Notes: generated from the sequence alone by a model not told the origin. A stretch of 64,000 nucleotides of DNA from Roseimaritima ulvae (GCF_008065135.1 NZ_CP042914.1:6429404-6493403); one strand, 5' to 3'; positions 37,661 through 50,852 are shown, counted from the stretch's first letter. Translations and numbers: made by a program.

Positions 37661-39160
37661 GTGATTGCTGGAATCCTGTGGGTGGTGGTGTGGTTGTTGG
37701 CGGCCCTGGTCGTCCGCGCCGCGTTTCCGCTGTTTGCCGCCGTTCGCATCCCGGCCTCGCTGATCGCCGGGGCGATTGGATTGGCGGTCCTGCAGTTTGC
37801 CGGCTGGGTCCAGCGAACGCCCACCGCCGCAGATCGTTTGCGACAGTGGAGCGAGTCCATGGCCGCCTGCAGCGACACCTTGGCGTCCTGGCCGGGCGTG
37901 CTGATCGCGGTGGTGTTTGCCGGTCTGTTGCTGGCCAAATCCGACAGCGGTAGCCACGACGCGGCGGCTCACGGCACCAGTGCGCGACAAGTCGGACGCG
38001 CCGGGTTGATGGTCTGGATCATCGTGCTGGGACAAACCGCCGTGGGCTTGTGGATCACCTGGCTGGTGATCCAACCGATCTACGACCTGCCCAACGCTAC
38101 GGGGATGTTGATTGAAACCGGTTTTGCCGGCGGACATGGCACCGCCGCCGCCATGGGCACCGTGTTCGAACATCCCAGTATTAATCTGCCGGCCGGCTTG
38201 GACTTGGGCCTGCTGATGGCCACGGCCGGTTTAGCTTTCGGCCTGGTGTCGGGCATCGCCTGGATCAATCTGGCTATCTGGCTGCGTTGGTACACGCCCG
38301 CCGAGTCCGACGCACCGGACGCTTTCCAAGGCGGCGCTGACCAATCCGACGCTGCTTCCCCCGGATCGGACGCCCCGTCGACGGTGGTTGTCGGCCCGGA
38401 TCTGGGCAAGCCACGGGTCGACGGCAACGTGTTGGATCCGCTGTTGCTGCAAGCGGCTTGGCTGATGCTGGCCTTTGGCATCGGACTGGCGCTGCAACAA
38501 CTTGTTTCCTGGGCGGGTCTGTACGTCGATGACTGGCGGGGCTATGCCGCGGATTCACAGTCCAATGGAAACGTGGCCTTGCGGGAACGGATGTCCGTCG
38601 CGGGGGTGTTAAGCAGTTTCCCGCTGTTCATCTACACGTTGTTTGGCGGAGCGATCGTGCGTGGCGGGTTGCGGCTGGTCGGCCGGAGTCACTTGATCGA
38701 TAGCCACACCATCGCTCGACTGGTCGCCGCTTCGATGGACGTGTTGGTCGTGGCGGCCGTGGCCACGCTGAACCTGACCGCGGTCGCCGCTTTGTGGGTG
38801 CCGTTTACGTGCTTGTTTATCGGCGGAGCGGTGTGGTCGTCGTTTTGCCTGCTGGGATTGTCGCGTTGGATCTTGCCCGCCCGGATGTGGTTTCCTTTGG
38901 GCTTGATCAACTACGGCATGTCGACCGGCACCACGGCGACCGGGTTTGTGTTGCTGCGAGTGGTGGATCCGAATTTGAAAAGCGGAGCAGGGGAAGTCTA
39001 CGCGTTGGCGGCCCCGCTTTCGGCGCCCTTCATCGGCGGCGGGATGCTGACGGTCGCGCTGCCGTTGCTGGTGCTGCAAAGCGTCCCCATCGCGGCGTCC
39101 ACGATTGGGATAACCGCCGTCGTGCTGGTGTTGATCATGGTCGGAATCCGGCGCCCGTAG
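37661..39160 (+). CDS. GltS-like sodium:carboxylate symporter family membrane protein
   Basis: 499 residues from GTG at 37661; the frame is closed by TAG at 37631-37633, so the start cannot lie far upstream. About 11-12 hydrophobic segments are visible. GGHGTAAAMGTVF (about 160-172) matches the core GGHGTAAA motif of the ESS glutamate symporter family, and IPASLIAGAIGLAVLQ fits the first helix. Family members move glutamate with Na+ through the inner membrane. A polar loop (about 215-245) is rich in Asp and Ser. The substrate here is unproven because the sequence is diverged from E. coli GltS. Confidence 0.75.
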   Translation: MIAGILWVVVWLLAALVVRAAFPLFAAVRIPASLIAGAIGLAVLQFAGWVQRTPTAADRLRQWSESMAACSDTLASWPGVLIAVVFAGLLLAKSDSGSHDAAAHGTSARQVGRAGLMVWIIVLGQTAVGLWITWLVIQPIYDLPNATGMLIETGFAGGHGTAAAMGTVFEHPSINLPAGLDLGLLMATAGLAFGLVSGIAWINLAIWLRWYTPAESDAPDAFQGGADQSDAASPGSDAPSTVVVGPDLGKPRVDGNVLDPLLLQAAWLMLAFGIGLALQQLVSWAGLYVDDWRGYAADSQSNGNVALRERMSVAGVLSSFPLFIYTLFGGAIVRGGLRLVGRSHLIDSHTIARLVAASMDVLVVAAVATLNLTAVAALWVPFTCLFIGGAVWSSFCLLGLSRWILPARMWFPLGLINYGMSTGTTATGFVLLRVVDPNLKSGAGEVYALAAPLSAPFIGGGMLTVALPLLVLQSVPIAASTIGITAVVLVLIMVGIRRP

Positions 39161-39162
39161 CT

Positions 39163-39215
39163 GAACTAGCCAGAGTTTGGACGGCGCGAGCGGACATCCA
39201 AACTCTGGCTAGTTC
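39163..39215. terminator. Perfect 19-bp inverted repeat between convergent genes
   Basis: GAACTAGCCAGAGTTTGGA (39163-39181) pairs perfectly with 39197-39215 around a 15-base loop. It starts two bases after the GltS-like stop and lies before the end of the convergent HIT gene. There is no T run, so it may act as a bidirectional stop or only as a copy of the dispersed CCAAACTCTGG...GTTCGGCTACG element. Confidence 0.6.
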
Positions 39216-39233
39216 GGCTACGGAGGCTGCGTT

Positions 39234-41020
<1,787 letters not shown>

Positions 41021-41138
41021 CTACCGTCGCCAAACGGTGGGTTGTGAGCATCCCCACGCTCTGGCGAGCGTAGCTACGAAAACTGCGGACGAGAACTTCT
41101 ACACGGGCTCTACACGGGCCAGGGGCCCATGCTACGTA

Positions 41139-42611
41139 TTACGCGAACAGGCTGGTGACCGCTTGGGCTTTGACGATTTCGCGGGGTTGGTTCAGGTGGT
41201 TGTAGACCATGGTTTCGGGATCGATACCGAAACCGTGATAGATCGTGGCCAACAGTTCGCCGGGATGCACCGGGTTTTCTAACGGTGCGCTGGCCGTCTT
41301 GTCGCTTTTGCCGTACACCACGCCGCGGCCGATGCCGGCACCGGCCATGATGCCGGTGTAACAATACGGCCAATGGTCGCGTCCATCGTCGGAATTATTA
41401 TTCCCGCTAGTGCTGACCCCGCGCTGTGGGCTACGGCCAAACTCGCCCACCGCAACCACCATCGTGTCTTCCAACATACCACGATCGTCGAGGTCTTCGA
41501 TCAACGTTGATAGCCCGGAATCGAGCATCGGCGCCGATTGGTTCTTCATGCGTTTGCTCAGCCCCGTATGATGGTCCCAAGAATGATTGTCGCTATTGGC
41601 AACCTTGGGCCAAATCACTTCCACCACCCGCGTGCCGGCTTCGACCAAGCGTCGCGCCAACAGACAGCTCTGACCAAACGTGTTGCGTCCGTACTGATCG
41701 CGGAGCGCCTCGGGTTCCGCCGATAGTTCAAAGGCGTCGCGAGCTCGACCCGACACGATCAGCGATAGCGCTCGATCGTAATACTCGTCCAGCTCGAACG
41801 ACTCGACGGCTTTGTTGATTTCCGGCATTTTTTGGTTCAGCAGATCCCGCAACTTGGCGCGGCGTTGCAGTCGTACGCTAAACACTTCTGGCCGCAACTT
41901 TAGATCGTCGATTTTGATGCGAGACATCTTGTCCATGTCCATGTCATCGCCGCTGGGATACAGCGTGTAGGGATCAAAAGCTTTGCCCAGGAAGCCGGCC
42001 GTGCCACCTTTGCCCACGACGTTGGATTCCTGCAGTGGTCGCGGCAACATCACAAACGGCAACATCGGTTCGTCGACCGGTCGCAGGCGGATCAGGTTGC
42101 TGCCGAAGTTGGGAAAATCTTTGGGGTTGGGCGGTTCCAACTGCCCCGACGGGCTGACCTTGTCGGTCGTGTAACCGGTCATCATCTGATAGATCGCCGC
42201 GGTATGGTTGAACAAACCGTTGGGCGTGTAGGACATCGACCGGATCATCGTAAAGCGATCGTTGATCTGCGACAGCTTGGGCAGGTTTTCGGTGTACTGC
42301 ACGCCCGGCAGCTTGGTACTGATCGGCGAAAACACGCTCTTCACATTGTCCGGCAGATTCTCCTTGGGATCCCACAAATCCAAATGGCTCGGTCCGCCCT
42401 GCAGGTACACCAGGATGATACTCTTGGCTTTGCCCCAGCCCGGTCCGCCGCCCAGATTGGCTTCGGAAGCCTGAGCCTGCATCCGCAGCATCGACCCCAG
42501 CGACATGCCCAACATTCCACAACCGCCAACTCGCAGGATATCCCGGCGTGACGCTTTCAGATGGGGATCACACAGATCGCGTGCGACGGCGGCACCTTTG
42601 AAGGACAACAT
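41139..42611 (-). CDS. DUF1501 family protein, divergent clade
   Basis: 490 residues with a leader containing [20 protein letters not shown], Tat-like but with a Cys. Motifs are those of the second DUF1501 clade: [96 protein letters not shown] and [18 protein letters not shown]. It follows its PSCyt partner, the 1685-residue protein, after 62 bases on the same strand. The pair should act together in the periplasm. A dispersed GGGCC element lies just beyond the stop. Confidence 0.9.
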   Translation of the reverse strand: MLSFKGAAVARDLCDPHLKASRRDILRVGGCGMLGMSLGSMLRMQAQASEANLGGGPGWGKAKSIILVYLQGGPSHLDLWDPKENLPDNVKSVFSPISTKLPGVQYTENLPKLSQINDRFTMIRSMSYTPNGLFNHTAAIYQMMTGYTTDKVSPSGQLEPPNPKDFPNFGSNLIRLRPVDEPMLPFVMLPRPLQESNVVGKGGTAGFLGKAFDPYTLYPSGDDMDMDKMSRIKIDDLKLRPEVFSVRLQRRAKLRDLLNQKMPEINKAVESFELDEYYDRALSLIVSGRARDAFELSAEPEALRDQYGRNTFGQSCLLARRLVEAGTRVVEVIWPKVANSDNHSWDHHTGLSKRMKNQSAPMLDSGLSTLIEDLDDRGMLEDTMVVAVGEFGRSPQRGVSTSGNNNSDDGRDHWPYCYTGIMAGAGIGRGVVYGKSDKTASAPLENPVHPGELLATIYHGFGIDPETMVYNHLNQPREIVKAQAVTSLFA

Positions 42612-42673
42612 GGCGACTTCCTTTGGGAAAAACGGTGGGTTGCGACAAACGTTGCCGGCGAACGATTGGGGTA

Positions 42674-45600
42674 CTAACGATTGAACAAAAACGCGGGGCT
42701 GTTGATCAGCGCCCAGGTCAGGTCTTCGGCTGCGGTCAGACGCAGATTTTCAAGTTGCGTTTGACTCTGTTTGATATCGGCCCGCAGCTGCACCAGCAGC
42801 GGATCGTCGGGGGTTTCCTGTTTCCAGAATTCCAACCGACGTTTGAGCGTGGTCACACGTGGGTCTTCGGGTACCGGAGTCTTGGCGGCCGCCAGGGCGG
42901 CGCGTTTGACGGGCAGGTCGGCATCGATTTTTTCGAAATACGTAAGCAGCGTTTTCTGCTCGGCTTCGCTGCGTTCCGCTTCCGGCGCGAGCTGCGTGGC
43001 TTGGAAAGATTCGGGCAGCCCCAGCGGCAGTTCGCCGGCATCGGTGGTCGCACTGATGCGGAAGCGAGCCAACCGATGCTCCTTGGCGTTATGGAACTGG
43101 TGCAGTTTAAATGTCAGCACCGTGCCCGCGGGGTGCGAGATCGGTTCGGCGGTTTGCAGCGTGGCCCAGTGCACATGTCCACCGGCGGGCGAAACGGCCC
43201 AGCCTCCCTGGTCATTGGTTTTGCCGTCGACCATGGCCGCCGGTGAGAACCCGTTCTGCGAAAAATCCGCCGCCGTCGTTTTGAACTTCACCGCTACGGC
43301 TTTGTCAGGTTGGTCGGCCGGGGCTGCGGTGGCTTGAAATTCCGTGACCACAAAATTCCCGTTGGCTGGCAAACCGGGGCCGCCGCCGGGCAGTTCCGGT
43401 ACGGGCAAGGCTTCCAGTCGAAAGCCGGTGATCCCGCTCAGCTGGGTCTTTACGGTGACGGTGTAGATGCCTTTCTCTTTAGAACCTTCCGCGGTGATCG
43501 AACGATCTTGCCCGCTGCGGAGCACGGCCTTGTTGGACGCGGCCAACGCGGTCGCTCGTAAGGGGTGCCATTCGGCGGATGTGGCGTGTTCGTCCAACCA
43601 CTGCTGCAGACGTGTTTGCAGTTGCTGCTGCGACTCCTCCAAAGCCACCGTGGCGGCATCGATCTTGGCCTGCCGTTCGGCCGCCAGACGATCCATTTCG
43701 GGTTGGATGCTGGCCAATAACTCGGTCATCTGGTTATCAAAATCGGCGATATTTTCCAGACGCTTCGCTTCGCGCAGGGCCCGTTCTTCTTTCCACCAAG
43801 CCTCTTTGGCTTGCAACTTTTCGGCAAGCATCCGATGGTCGGCTTCGATCTGTTCGCGAACCATGGCGAAAGCCTCGTGATCATCAGCGGTGGGCATGCG
43901 TCCCAAAATCCGCAGAAACAGTTCCTCGACCAAAGCTTGATCGTCGGACAGAGTTTCCACCAAGTTGGCCAGATCATTTTCTTGGTCGGCAATCGCTTGG
44001 CCCACGGTGGGTCCGCTGACCAACGCCATGATCGGTCCTAACTGCAAATCCGTGGAACGCTCACATTCACAGGCGCTCTCTCGAACCGGACGGCCCAGGT
44101 TACCCAAAAATCCATCGGGCAACTCCACGCCGGCGTCCGACAACGCCGCGGCTCGCGTTCCTTTCGGCACTCCAGGAATCTGCGACGTGGCGCCCGTCAC
44201 AGCGTGCACCGCGTCAAACAAGACTTCAGCCGGCAAGCGACGCGGCGTGGCATGGGCGTAGTTCTGTGTGTCATCGGCGTTCCAGCGATGCGTGGCCACC
44301 GACAATTGATACGTCCGACTGGTACAGATCTCTCGCATCAGTTTGCGAACGTTAAACTCACTGGCGACGAACTGCTGCGTGAGGTAATCGAGCAATTCTG
44401 GGTTGGTGGGCGGATTGCCGGCGCGGATGTCATCGATCGGTTCGATCAGGCCTACACCGGTCAAATAGCCCCACATCCGGTTGGCATAGCTGCGGGCGAA
44501 GTAGCGGTTGTCCGGCGAAGTCATCCAAGCGGCTAAGCGCTGGCGACGGGTGGCATTCTCATCAACGGTGTATTCCGCTTCGTAGGGGAAGATGGCTTCC
44601 ACCGGTTGATTAGTGCGCGCATGCAGCACTTCGCCGCTGGGTTTGTCAAACACCTCTTCGTACAGCGGCTTGGCTCCCTCGACCGCCGTACCACCGATCT
44701 TTCGATCCTTGCTGACCGGATCCTTTTTCAGGCCCACATGCCCGAAGAATGCCGCCGTTTGGTAGTACTGATCCTGCGTCCAACGTTCAAACGGGTGGTC
44801 ATGGCATTTATTGCAATTGAAACGGATGCCAAGAAACAGGTGGGTGGTGTTTTCGACGGTCGCTTCGGGATCGCGCAGAATCTTGTAATAGGACGCGGCG
44901 GGGTTTTCGTTGTTGGATCCGCTGGCTGTGACGATCTGGGCGGCGAATTCGTCATAGGGGCGATTCTCCTTCACCGCAGCTTCGATCCAGGCTCGAAATT
45001 TGGTGGAGCCCTCCACGCCCAAGAACTTGCGATTGACCTGCAACAGGTCTGCCCACTTGTTGGTCCAATACTGGATAAACGCCGGGTTGCCGATCAATTG
45101 ATCGATCAAGGCTTCGCGTTTTTCCCGCGTCGGCCGTTCGTCTTGCAGGAAAGCCCGGACCTCATCCGAGGTCGGCGGCAAACCGGTCAGGTCCAAGGTG
45201 ACGCGGCGGATAAATTCTTCGTCGCTGCACAGCTCGCTGGGCAAGATTTTCATTCGCTGCCATTTTGCAGCGACCAGTTCGTCGATGCGGCCCCAGGTTT
45301 CCGGCGGCTGCCACTCGAACCCCTCGCGGTCGCCCATCACCGTTAAGGTGGTGGCCGCGTAAGCGCCTTCGTAACGTGCCAGCACGGGAGCTTCGCCGCG
45401 CCGCAAGGTTGTCAGCAGGGCCTGGCGATCCGTCGTAGCGATTTCGGTGTTGCCGCTATCGATAAACGCCTCACGCGTCACATCGCGGCGGCTGCCATCG
45501 GGGTAATACGCGATGACTTGCATCTGTTGCCGCGAGCCGATCCGTTCGACGATGGGGTTTTCGGGCAGCAGTTCGATGCGTTCGACTCGCTTGGATTGCA

Positions 45601-47731
45601 GATCCAGTTTGGCTCCGTCAGAAATCCAGCGACGCAGGATGGCATGATTGGGATCCCCCAGTTTCATCACCGCACCGCCTTCGTGCGGTGCCAAGCCCAG
45701 CGGTTTGCGGAGCATCAAACTGTCATCGGGGGAAACCGAATTCAGCCGCCGACCGGCCAGGTCGTCCGACAACGCTCGCACATCAAAGATCGGATCATAA
45801 CCGCGGAGCGAAAGCTTGAAGCCGTTTTTGCCCTTGGCCGCCCCATGGCAGGTACCCTGGTTACAGCCCAACCGTGACAGCACGGGGTTCACGTCGCGAA
45901 TGAAATCAACCGCCCGAGTGGACTGCAGTCCCGCGGCCTTGACGCCGGCTTCGGCCACGGCATTGCCCAACGCAAACCGAATCACGCCGCTGCCATTGGC
46001 GGCCGGTCGCAGCAAGCCGTGGGTTTCGAGGGTAACAAAGGGTGGCACCTCGATTTCGCAAATCCGCGTGACATCGATCCGCCGGCCATCGGCCATTTCC
46101 GCCGTGACCAATAACTGGGAATACGCGAACGAGCCGTTTAATTCGATCGCCGAGGGCGAGACATGCAGAGCCTGGATGTCGGTGCTGGGCGGGACCACCT
46201 CGGCCGCCGGAGCGTCTTGGTTCTCGGCTGCCTGCTGCTGCGCGGCCACACGCTGCGTCCAAGCCGCGGCATCAAAGTCGGCGATTTGCTGCGCCGCTTC
46301 GGGCGTGATCGGCGCGGGCTGCCAAGTTGCCGCGATGGCCGGAGCTTCACCGGCAACGATCCGCACCGTGCCGTCGGAAGCCGCAATGCCCAGTCGATTG
46401 TTGGCATCAAAGGCGATGGCGAATACCGAAGCGTCGTCGATCGGCAGCGTCGCCAACGGCTCGTACTTTTCGGGTTCATACTTCCAGATCCGCACTTCGC
46501 TGCTACCGTCGATGGTCGCGGCGGCGGCGATGCGAGAACCATCGGGGCTGATGTCGACGCTGAAGATCCGTCCCGGCATGGCTGGCAGTTTGTAGATTAA
46601 GTTGGCATCGTCGCCGATCTTGCGAGCCGTCTGCCGAAACACGCGATAGATTTTGGCAACCCCGTCGGCGCCGCCCACGAGCACTTCGTCACGTTCGGGA
46701 TGTCGATCGATCGAATTGACTCCCCCGGCCAACGCTCCCGGCGTGATCGAGGTAACGTTGTCAATAAACCGTTCGGTGGCGACTTCGATCAACTTCACCG
46801 TCATGTCGCGGCCGACGGTGATCAGGTGCGAACCATCGTGCGAATAGACCGTGTCACGAACCCAATCGTCGTGGGCGCTCTGGTACAGCACCTGCTCGCC
46901 GCTGGTCGTATCGATGGCACGGACCGTCGTATCGGCACAGGCAAAAGCAAGTTGCTGGCCGTCGGGTGACCAGCTAAGTCCCGTCAGCGTGTCGTAGGTA
47001 AACGGCCGCGACAATTGCAGCGACCGATCCTGAACGTTCCAAATCTGAATTTCACCGCGTGTCGCCGGCGAGCCCCCGGCCACCGCCAGTCGACTGCCAT
47101 CGGGTGAAAACGCGAGCGAATTAATCCGCTCGCTCAAGCCCACCAGTCGCGCCACCCGCTGGCCCGTTTTCGCGTCCAACAGCAACACCTCGTGAAACCC
47201 GGCCACCGCACAGAGGCTGGCGTCGGGCGAAAAAGCCAGCGACGCGATCACCGGAGCGCGGGGGTAAACCGGTGGCTGGGCGGCGCTGTACCTCGGTCCG
47301 CTGGCAGCTTGGTCGTTGTGTGCGCCGGCGGCAATCCAGTTGCGGACCTGCTCGATCTCGATCTTCGACAACGGTGGCAGGTTGCCCTTGGGCATCTCCG
47401 CATGCCCGTCGACCGGAGTGATCTGTTCGATCAAGTAACTGTCGTCGGGTTGGCCCGGCACGATCGCCGCCTGACCGCTTTCTCCACCGGCCAACATGGC
47501 GGCAAAGTCCGTCATCAGGTACTCGCCCTGCTGCTTCGCACCTTGGTGGCAACCGTAACAGTGGGAGCGAAAAATCGGCTCGATGTGCTTGGCAAAACTG
47601 ACCGCCGGCACGCCGCTCGACGACTCCACGTCCGACGTATCCTCCGCCACCGCCAAAGATGGACCGATCGGCGACCAAGCCAACAGTAAACAAAGTGCCC
47701 CGATGCCCCTCAAAAACAATCGAACCAGCAT
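42674..47731 (-). CDS. Giant PSCyt1-WD40-DUF1549-DUF1553 secreted protein
   Basis: 1685 residues from ATG at 47731; a TTG five codons earlier is possible. Signal peptide, then a PSCyt1 domain with CYGCH at 58-62. A WD40-type propeller covers about 150-490 ([24 protein letters not shown]). A BIG2-like beta domain follows, then CNQGTCHG (623-629), an unusual CX4CH haem-type motif. DUF1549 has CNKCH at 973-977. DUF1553 is split: after [17 protein letters not shown] comes a coiled-coil (about 1330-1440) and a lectin-like domain ([20 protein letters not shown]), and only at the very end the usual [15 protein letters not shown]. Three haem-type sites suggest electron transfer. It leads the operon with the DUF1501 gene. 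Confidence 0.9.
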   Translation of the reverse strand: MLVRLFLRGIGALCLLLAWSPIGPSLAVAEDTSDVESSSGVPAVSFAKHIEPIFRSHCYGCHQGAKQQGEYLMTDFAAMLAGGESGQAAIVPGQPDDSYLIEQITPVDGHAEMPKGNLPPLSKIEIEQVRNWIAAGAHNDQAASGPRYSAAQPPVYPRAPVIASLAFSPDASLCAVAGFHEVLLLDAKTGQRVARLVGLSERINSLAFSPDGSRLAVAGGSPATRGEIQIWNVQDRSLQLSRPFTYDTLTGLSWSPDGQQLAFACADTTVRAIDTTSGEQVLYQSAHDDWVRDTVYSHDGSHLITVGRDMTVKLIEVATERFIDNVTSITPGALAGGVNSIDRHPERDEVLVGGADGVAKIYRVFRQTARKIGDDANLIYKLPAMPGRIFSVDISPDGSRIAAAATIDGSSEVRIWKYEPEKYEPLATLPIDDASVFAIAFDANNRLGIAASDGTVRIVAGEAPAIAATWQPAPITPEAAQQIADFDAAAWTQRVAAQQQAAENQDAPAAEVVPPSTDIQALHVSPSAIELNGSFAYSQLLVTAEMADGRRIDVTRICEIEVPPFVTLETHGLLRPAANGSGVIRFALGNAVAEAGVKAAGLQSTRAVDFIRDVNPVLSRLGCNQGTCHGAAKGKNGFKLSLRGYDPIFDVRALSDDLAGRRLNSVSPDDSLMLRKPLGLAPHEGGAVMKLGDPNHAILRRWISDGAKLDLQSKRVERIELLPENPIVERIGSRQQMQVIAYYPDGSRRDVTREAFIDSGNTEIATTDRQALLTTLRRGEAPVLARYEGAYAATTLTVMGDREGFEWQPPETWGRIDELVAAKWQRMKILPSELCSDEEFIRRVTLDLTGLPPTSDEVRAFLQDERPTREKREALIDQLIGNPAFIQYWTNKWADLLQVNRKFLGVEGSTKFRAWIEAAVKENRPYDEFAAQIVTASGSNNENPAASYYKILRDPEATVENTTHLFLGIRFNCNKCHDHPFERWTQDQYYQTAAFFGHVGLKKDPVSKDRKIGGTAVEGAKPLYEEVFDKPSGEVLHARTNQPVEAIFPYEAEYTVDENATRRQRLAAWMTSPDNRYFARSYANRMWGYLTGVGLIEPIDDIRAGNPPTNPELLDYLTQQFVASEFNVRKLMREICTSRTYQLSVATHRWNADDTQNYAHATPRRLPAEVLFDAVHAVTGATSQIPGVPKGTRAAALSDAGVELPDGFLGNLGRPVRESACECERSTDLQLGPIMALVSGPTVGQAIADQENDLANLVETLSDDQALVEELFLRILGRMPTADDHEAFAMVREQIEADHRMLAEKLQAKEAWWKEERALREAKRLENIADFDNQMTELLASIQPEMDRLAAERQAKIDAATVALEESQQQLQTRLQQWLDEHATSAEWHPLRATALAASNKAVLRSGQDRSITAEGSKEKGIYTVTVKTQLSGITGFRLEALPVPELPGGGPGLPANGNFVVTEFQATAAPADQPDKAVAVKFKTTAADFSQNGFSPAAMVDGKTNDQGGWAVSPAGGHVHWATLQTAEPISHPAGTVLTFKLHQFHNAKEHRLARFRISATTDAGELPLGLPESFQATQLAPEAERSEAEQKTLLTYFEKIDADLPVKRAALAAAKTPVPEDPRVTTLKRRLEFWKQETPDDPLLVQLRADIKQSQTQLENLRLTAAEDLTWALINSPAFLFNR

Positions 47732-48131
47732 GCGAAAATACCTCAACGTTGCCCTCGGAACTCGGCCCAGGGAAACTCAAATCGGTGGTGGAGAGAACAG
47801 CGAGACCGCACTCGAACGCCTCCGCCGTACATCGCCGATCCATTCCAGGTAGGACGGCCGACGTTTGACAGGGCGACGCAAAGACGCAGAAAGTCGCTTA
47901 ATAGGCAGGGTAAAGGGGATCTCTTCGTTAGAAAAAGTCTACTGGTGCCGTGGAGCGTCGTCAACGAAATTGTTGCCCACGAACTCACTGCCCGCCGAAT
48001 CATGGACCAAGAAAGCCCCCCGGTTGCGGGAGGGGCCCGTCAGCTATTTCCCATATGCTGCTTACCGATCCAAGCCCCCGCATGGTAAAATAGCGGCAGT
48101 TCCCTGACTTCTCTCCTGCTACTGAACGCGA
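47732..48131. other. Divergent intergenic region without recognisable gene
   Basis: 400 bases between the giant PSCyt gene (minus) and the aspartoacylase-like gene (plus). Short open frames on both strands lack start sites and family likeness. Promoters for both directions must lie here, but I cannot place them. The GTAAAATAG stretch near 48084 is the only -10-like block. No repeat copy is present. Confidence 0.5.
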
Positions 48132-49211
48132 ATGCCCGCATCGCCCGATTTGCAACATTGGTATGGCCACGACGTGGCCCCCGGCCAAAGCGTCAACACC
48201 GAATTGGTGGTGACCGAAAGTTACAGCAGTCGCGACGTGGTGATCCCGATTCAAGTCCGGCGGGGCGCCAAACCCGGCCCCACCATGTTCGTCTCGGCCG
48301 CCTTGCACGGCGACGAGCTGAACGGCACCGGGGCAATCCGCAGCATGCTGGCCGATCCCGATTGGACGCTCACCGCCGGCACCTTATTGATGATCCCGGT
48401 GATGAATGTGCTGGGATTCGAGCGGCATTCACGCTACCTTCCCGATCGCCGCGACCTGAACCGCTGCTTCCCGGGTACGGCCGGCGGATCGATGGCGTCA
48501 CGGCTGGCAAAAGTCATTTTTGATTCGCTGCTCCAACGCTGCGACTACGGCGTGGACCTGCATACCGCAGCGGTCCGCCGCACCAACTTTCCCAATGTCC
48601 GTGCGGACCTAAACCATCCCGATTGCCTACGGATGGCGGAAGCCTTTGGGGCGGGGATCATCTTGCATGGCAAAGGCCCCAAGGGTTCGTTGCGACGGGA
48701 GGCCACCAAAGCGGGCTGCCCGACGATCATTATCGAAGGCGGCGAAGTCTGGAAAGTCGAATCCTCGGTTGCCGACTGCATGACCCGCGGTGTGTATAAC
48801 GTGCTGAAAGAGCTGGACATGATGGACGGGGAACCGGACATCCCCGATACCCAGGCCACGATCCGCGAAACCAAATGGGTGCGTGCCGAACGCGGCGGCT
48901 TTATCGCCATGCACGTGGCCCCCGGCGACAGCATCGTCAAGGGCCAAGCCATCGCCACCAACAGCAACCTGCTGGCGGAAGATCAAAACCGCTTGGAAGC
49001 TCCGTTCTCCGGCATCATCATCGGCATGACCACGCTGCCCGCCGTGCAACCCGGCGAACCGGTTGTGCACATCGGCCGACTGTCCAGCCCCAAGTCGGCG
49101 CGGCGTCACACCAAACAAGTCGCCGGCGACGAAATTCAACGCACCGCCCACGAACACCTGGCCACCAACATCCAAGTTGTCGAAGCCTCCGAACCGGAAG
49201 ACGAATCGTAG
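48132..49211 (+). CDS. Succinylglutamate desuccinylase/aspartoacylase family zinc hydrolase
   Basis: 359 residues. Zinc ligands lie in SAALHGDELNG (His59, Glu62) and GVDLHTA. Other family segments: NVLGFERHSRYLPDRRDLNRCFPG (substrate-binding Arg/Asn) and TIIIEGGEVWKVE. The C-terminal 100 residues form a beta domain with GDSIVKGQAIATN and LEAPFSGIIIGMT. The family removes acyl groups from N-acyl amino acids such as N-acetylaspartate, or from peptides. Relatives are often next to a RimK-like ATP-grasp ligase gene; none is seen here because the IS element follows 110 bases later. Probably cytoplasmic; no signal peptide. Confidence 0.88.
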   Translation: MPASPDLQHWYGHDVAPGQSVNTELVVTESYSSRDVVIPIQVRRGAKPGPTMFVSAALHGDELNGTGAIRSMLADPDWTLTAGTLLMIPVMNVLGFERHSRYLPDRRDLNRCFPGTAGGSMASRLAKVIFDSLLQRCDYGVDLHTAAVRRTNFPNVRADLNHPDCLRMAEAFGAGIILHGKGPKGSLRREATKAGCPTIIIEGGEVWKVESSVADCMTRGVYNVLKELDMMDGEPDIPDTQATIRETKWVRAERGGFIAMHVAPGDSIVKGQAIATNSNLLAEDQNRLEAPFSGIIIGMTTLPAVQPGEPVVHIGRLSSPKSARRHTKQVAGDEIQRTAHEHLATNIQVVEASEPEDES

Positions 49212-49226
49212 GCAAAGTCTTCCGGA

Positions 49227-49321
49227 GTAGCATGGGCCCCCGGCCCGTGTCCGACAAAGATGATCGCAATTTAAATTTTGCAAATTGCAATTTGCAATCG
49301 CGCGGCACGGGCCGGGGACCC
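49227..49321. repeat. Facing copies of the dispersed GGGCC element, left of the IS
   Basis: One copy at 49227-49250 (GTAGCATGGGCCCCCGGCCC) faces a half copy at 49306-49321 (CACGGGCCGGGGACCC). An AT-rich, partly palindromic centre (AAATTTTGCAAATTGCAATT) lies between. The second copy continues after the IS at 50761 (ATGCTACGG from 50774). Confidence 0.85.
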
Positions 49322-50760
49322 AGGGCTGTAAGGGTATCCCTGAACATCGATTTTCGTGTATTTTCGTGTTTTTCGCTACACGGAGGTTCGCGATGTCACC
49401 CAAGGTTTTTGATCGTTTCGTTGACAAGGCACCATTTGCTGTCATGACCAGGATCCTCGCACAAGATTTTATCGGGAGCGATCTGAATCGAATCTTTGAT
49501 GACAATCGTGAGCTGCAGTACGACTACATTGCGACGTTTCAGGCAGTGGCAGCGACCGTCGCCGATGTAGCCCTCAATTTCAGCGAAAACTTTAACCAAG
49601 CGTATAAAGAACACAAAGAGGAACTTGGGGTAAGCCGGCAGTCCTTTTATGCCAAGACCAGAGGCATCGAGCCAGCGGTCAGCGAAGCCATGGTGGCACA
49701 TTCCGCAGAGCGGGCGGCCAAAATGCATGATGCCTTGGGATTTGAACCCTGGGAGGTGCTGCCCGGTTATCGGTGCCTAAGCATTGATGGGAATGTGCTG
49801 GCGAAGTCTGACAAACGATTGAAAGAGCTCAGGGAAGTCAAAGGCGCTCCCATGCCCGGCAAGATCGTCGCGAGATTTGATTTGCAACGACAGATCTTTG
49901 ATCGCACATACGTACTGCTTGACGGCCACTCGCAGGAGTCGAAGTGTTGCGACCGGATCGTCGATGATCTTGTTGCCAAGGATGTGATCATCGCCGATCG
50001 CCATTACTGCGTTGTTTCGTTTATGGTCAAGATCGCAGCAGCCAGTGGCTTCTTTGTGATTCGCCAACACGGGCGTTTGAAAGGCGTTTTATTGGGGAAA
50101 CGTAAACGTATTGGTCGTATCAGCACCGGAGTAGTCTATGAACAAAAGATGAAACTCACTGCTGCGGATGACGCCATGGTGGTTCGTCGAATGACTGTCG
50201 AACTTGACCAACCGACCCGCGACGGTGACCAAGTGATTCACGTACTAACCAACCTCCCCAATGACGTCCTGGCTACGGATGTAGCTGAACTGTATCGCCA
50301 TCGCTGGGAAGTAGAAACCGCGTTTAACGTGCTGCAGATGACACTCACTTGTGAGCACTCAGGGATCGGTCACCCTTGCGCAGCGACATTTCTATTCTGC
50401 TCGTCCGTCCTTGCGTTCAATTTGCGGCAAACGATCTTTGCCACTTTGTTTTCAACTCACGACGAAGAAGATGTTGAAGAAGTAAGCCACTTTCATCTTT
50501 CGAAGAACGTTTCCGATAAAACCGAAGGCATGCTCATTGCGATTACCGAAGACGAATGGACCGAACTAATTCCATCAACAATCAAAGGAGTTGTCACGTT
50601 GCTAACAAGGATCGCAAGCAAAATCGCCCTAGCTGACTTTCGCAAATCCAGACGTGCCCCAAAGAAGAAAAAGCCGCACCGATCAAGGAACGTTGCTTCA
50701 TCGCACGTTTCTACGGCTAAACTACTTGGCTTGACATAATCAATGTACCCTTACAGCCCT
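49322..50760 (+). mobile_element. Complete IS4-family insertion sequence with 13-bp target duplication
   Basis: The element is 1439 bp. Its ends are AGGGCTGTAAGGGTA (49322-49336) and the inverse complement at 50746-50760, perfect over 15 bases. The 13 bases GGGCCGGGGACCC lie directly outside both ends (49309-49321 and 50761-50773), which is the length expected of IS4-type target duplications. Removing the IS and one duplication restores a normal copy of the dispersed repeat. Its base composition is more AT-rich than the flanks, which fits recent arrival. Confidence 0.95.
49393..50739 (+). CDS. IS4-family DDE transposase
   Basis: 448 residues from ATG at 49393 preceded by ACGGAGG. DDE residues are visible in LSIDGNVLAKSDKR (first Asp), VIIADRHYCVVSF (second Asp) and YRHRWEVETAFNVLQM, which fits the Y-(2)-R-(3)-E-(6)-K type signature of IS4 except at the last position. 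The N-terminal part would bind the terminal repeats, and the C-terminal tail is very basic (SRRAPKKKKPHRSR). No frameshift or stop interrupts it, so the IS may still be active. An in-frame extension to 49285 runs outside the IS and is rejected. Confidence 0.93.
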   Translation: MSPKVFDRFVDKAPFAVMTRILAQDFIGSDLNRIFDDNRELQYDYIATFQAVAATVADVALNFSENFNQAYKEHKEELGVSRQSFYAKTRGIEPAVSEAMVAHSAERAAKMHDALGFEPWEVLPGYRCLSIDGNVLAKSDKRLKELREVKGAPMPGKIVARFDLQRQIFDRTYVLLDGHSQESKCCDRIVDDLVAKDVIIADRHYCVVSFMVKIAAASGFFVIRQHGRLKGVLLGKRKRIGRISTGVVYEQKMKLTAADDAMVVRRMTVELDQPTRDGDQVIHVLTNLPNDVLATDVAELYRHRWEVETAFNVLQMTLTCEHSGIGHPCAATFLFCSSVLAFNLRQTIFATLFSTHDEEDVEEVSHFHLSKNVSDKTEGMLIAITEDEWTELIPSTIKGVVTLLTRIASKIALADFRKSRRAPKKKKPHRSRNVASSHVSTAKLLGLT

Positions 50761-50852
50761 GGGCCGGGGACCCATGCTACGGATAGGCGCGGCACGGGCC
50801 GGGGACCCATGCTACAGATAGGCGCGGCACGGGCCGGGGCCCCATGCTACGT
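50761..50852. repeat. Three tandem copies of the dispersed GGGCC-CATGCTACG element
   Basis: Copies at 50761-50782 (the right half of the IS-interrupted copy), 50793-50815 and 50828-50852. They are joined by GGATAGGCGCGG-type spacers, giving a period of about 35 bases. They lie just beyond the stop of the S46 peptidase gene. Confidence 0.88.

Noticed and set aside
49285-49392. Longer transposase start upstream of 49393
   Set aside because: It would begin outside the IS left end at 49322; the ATG at 49393 has an ACGGAGG site.
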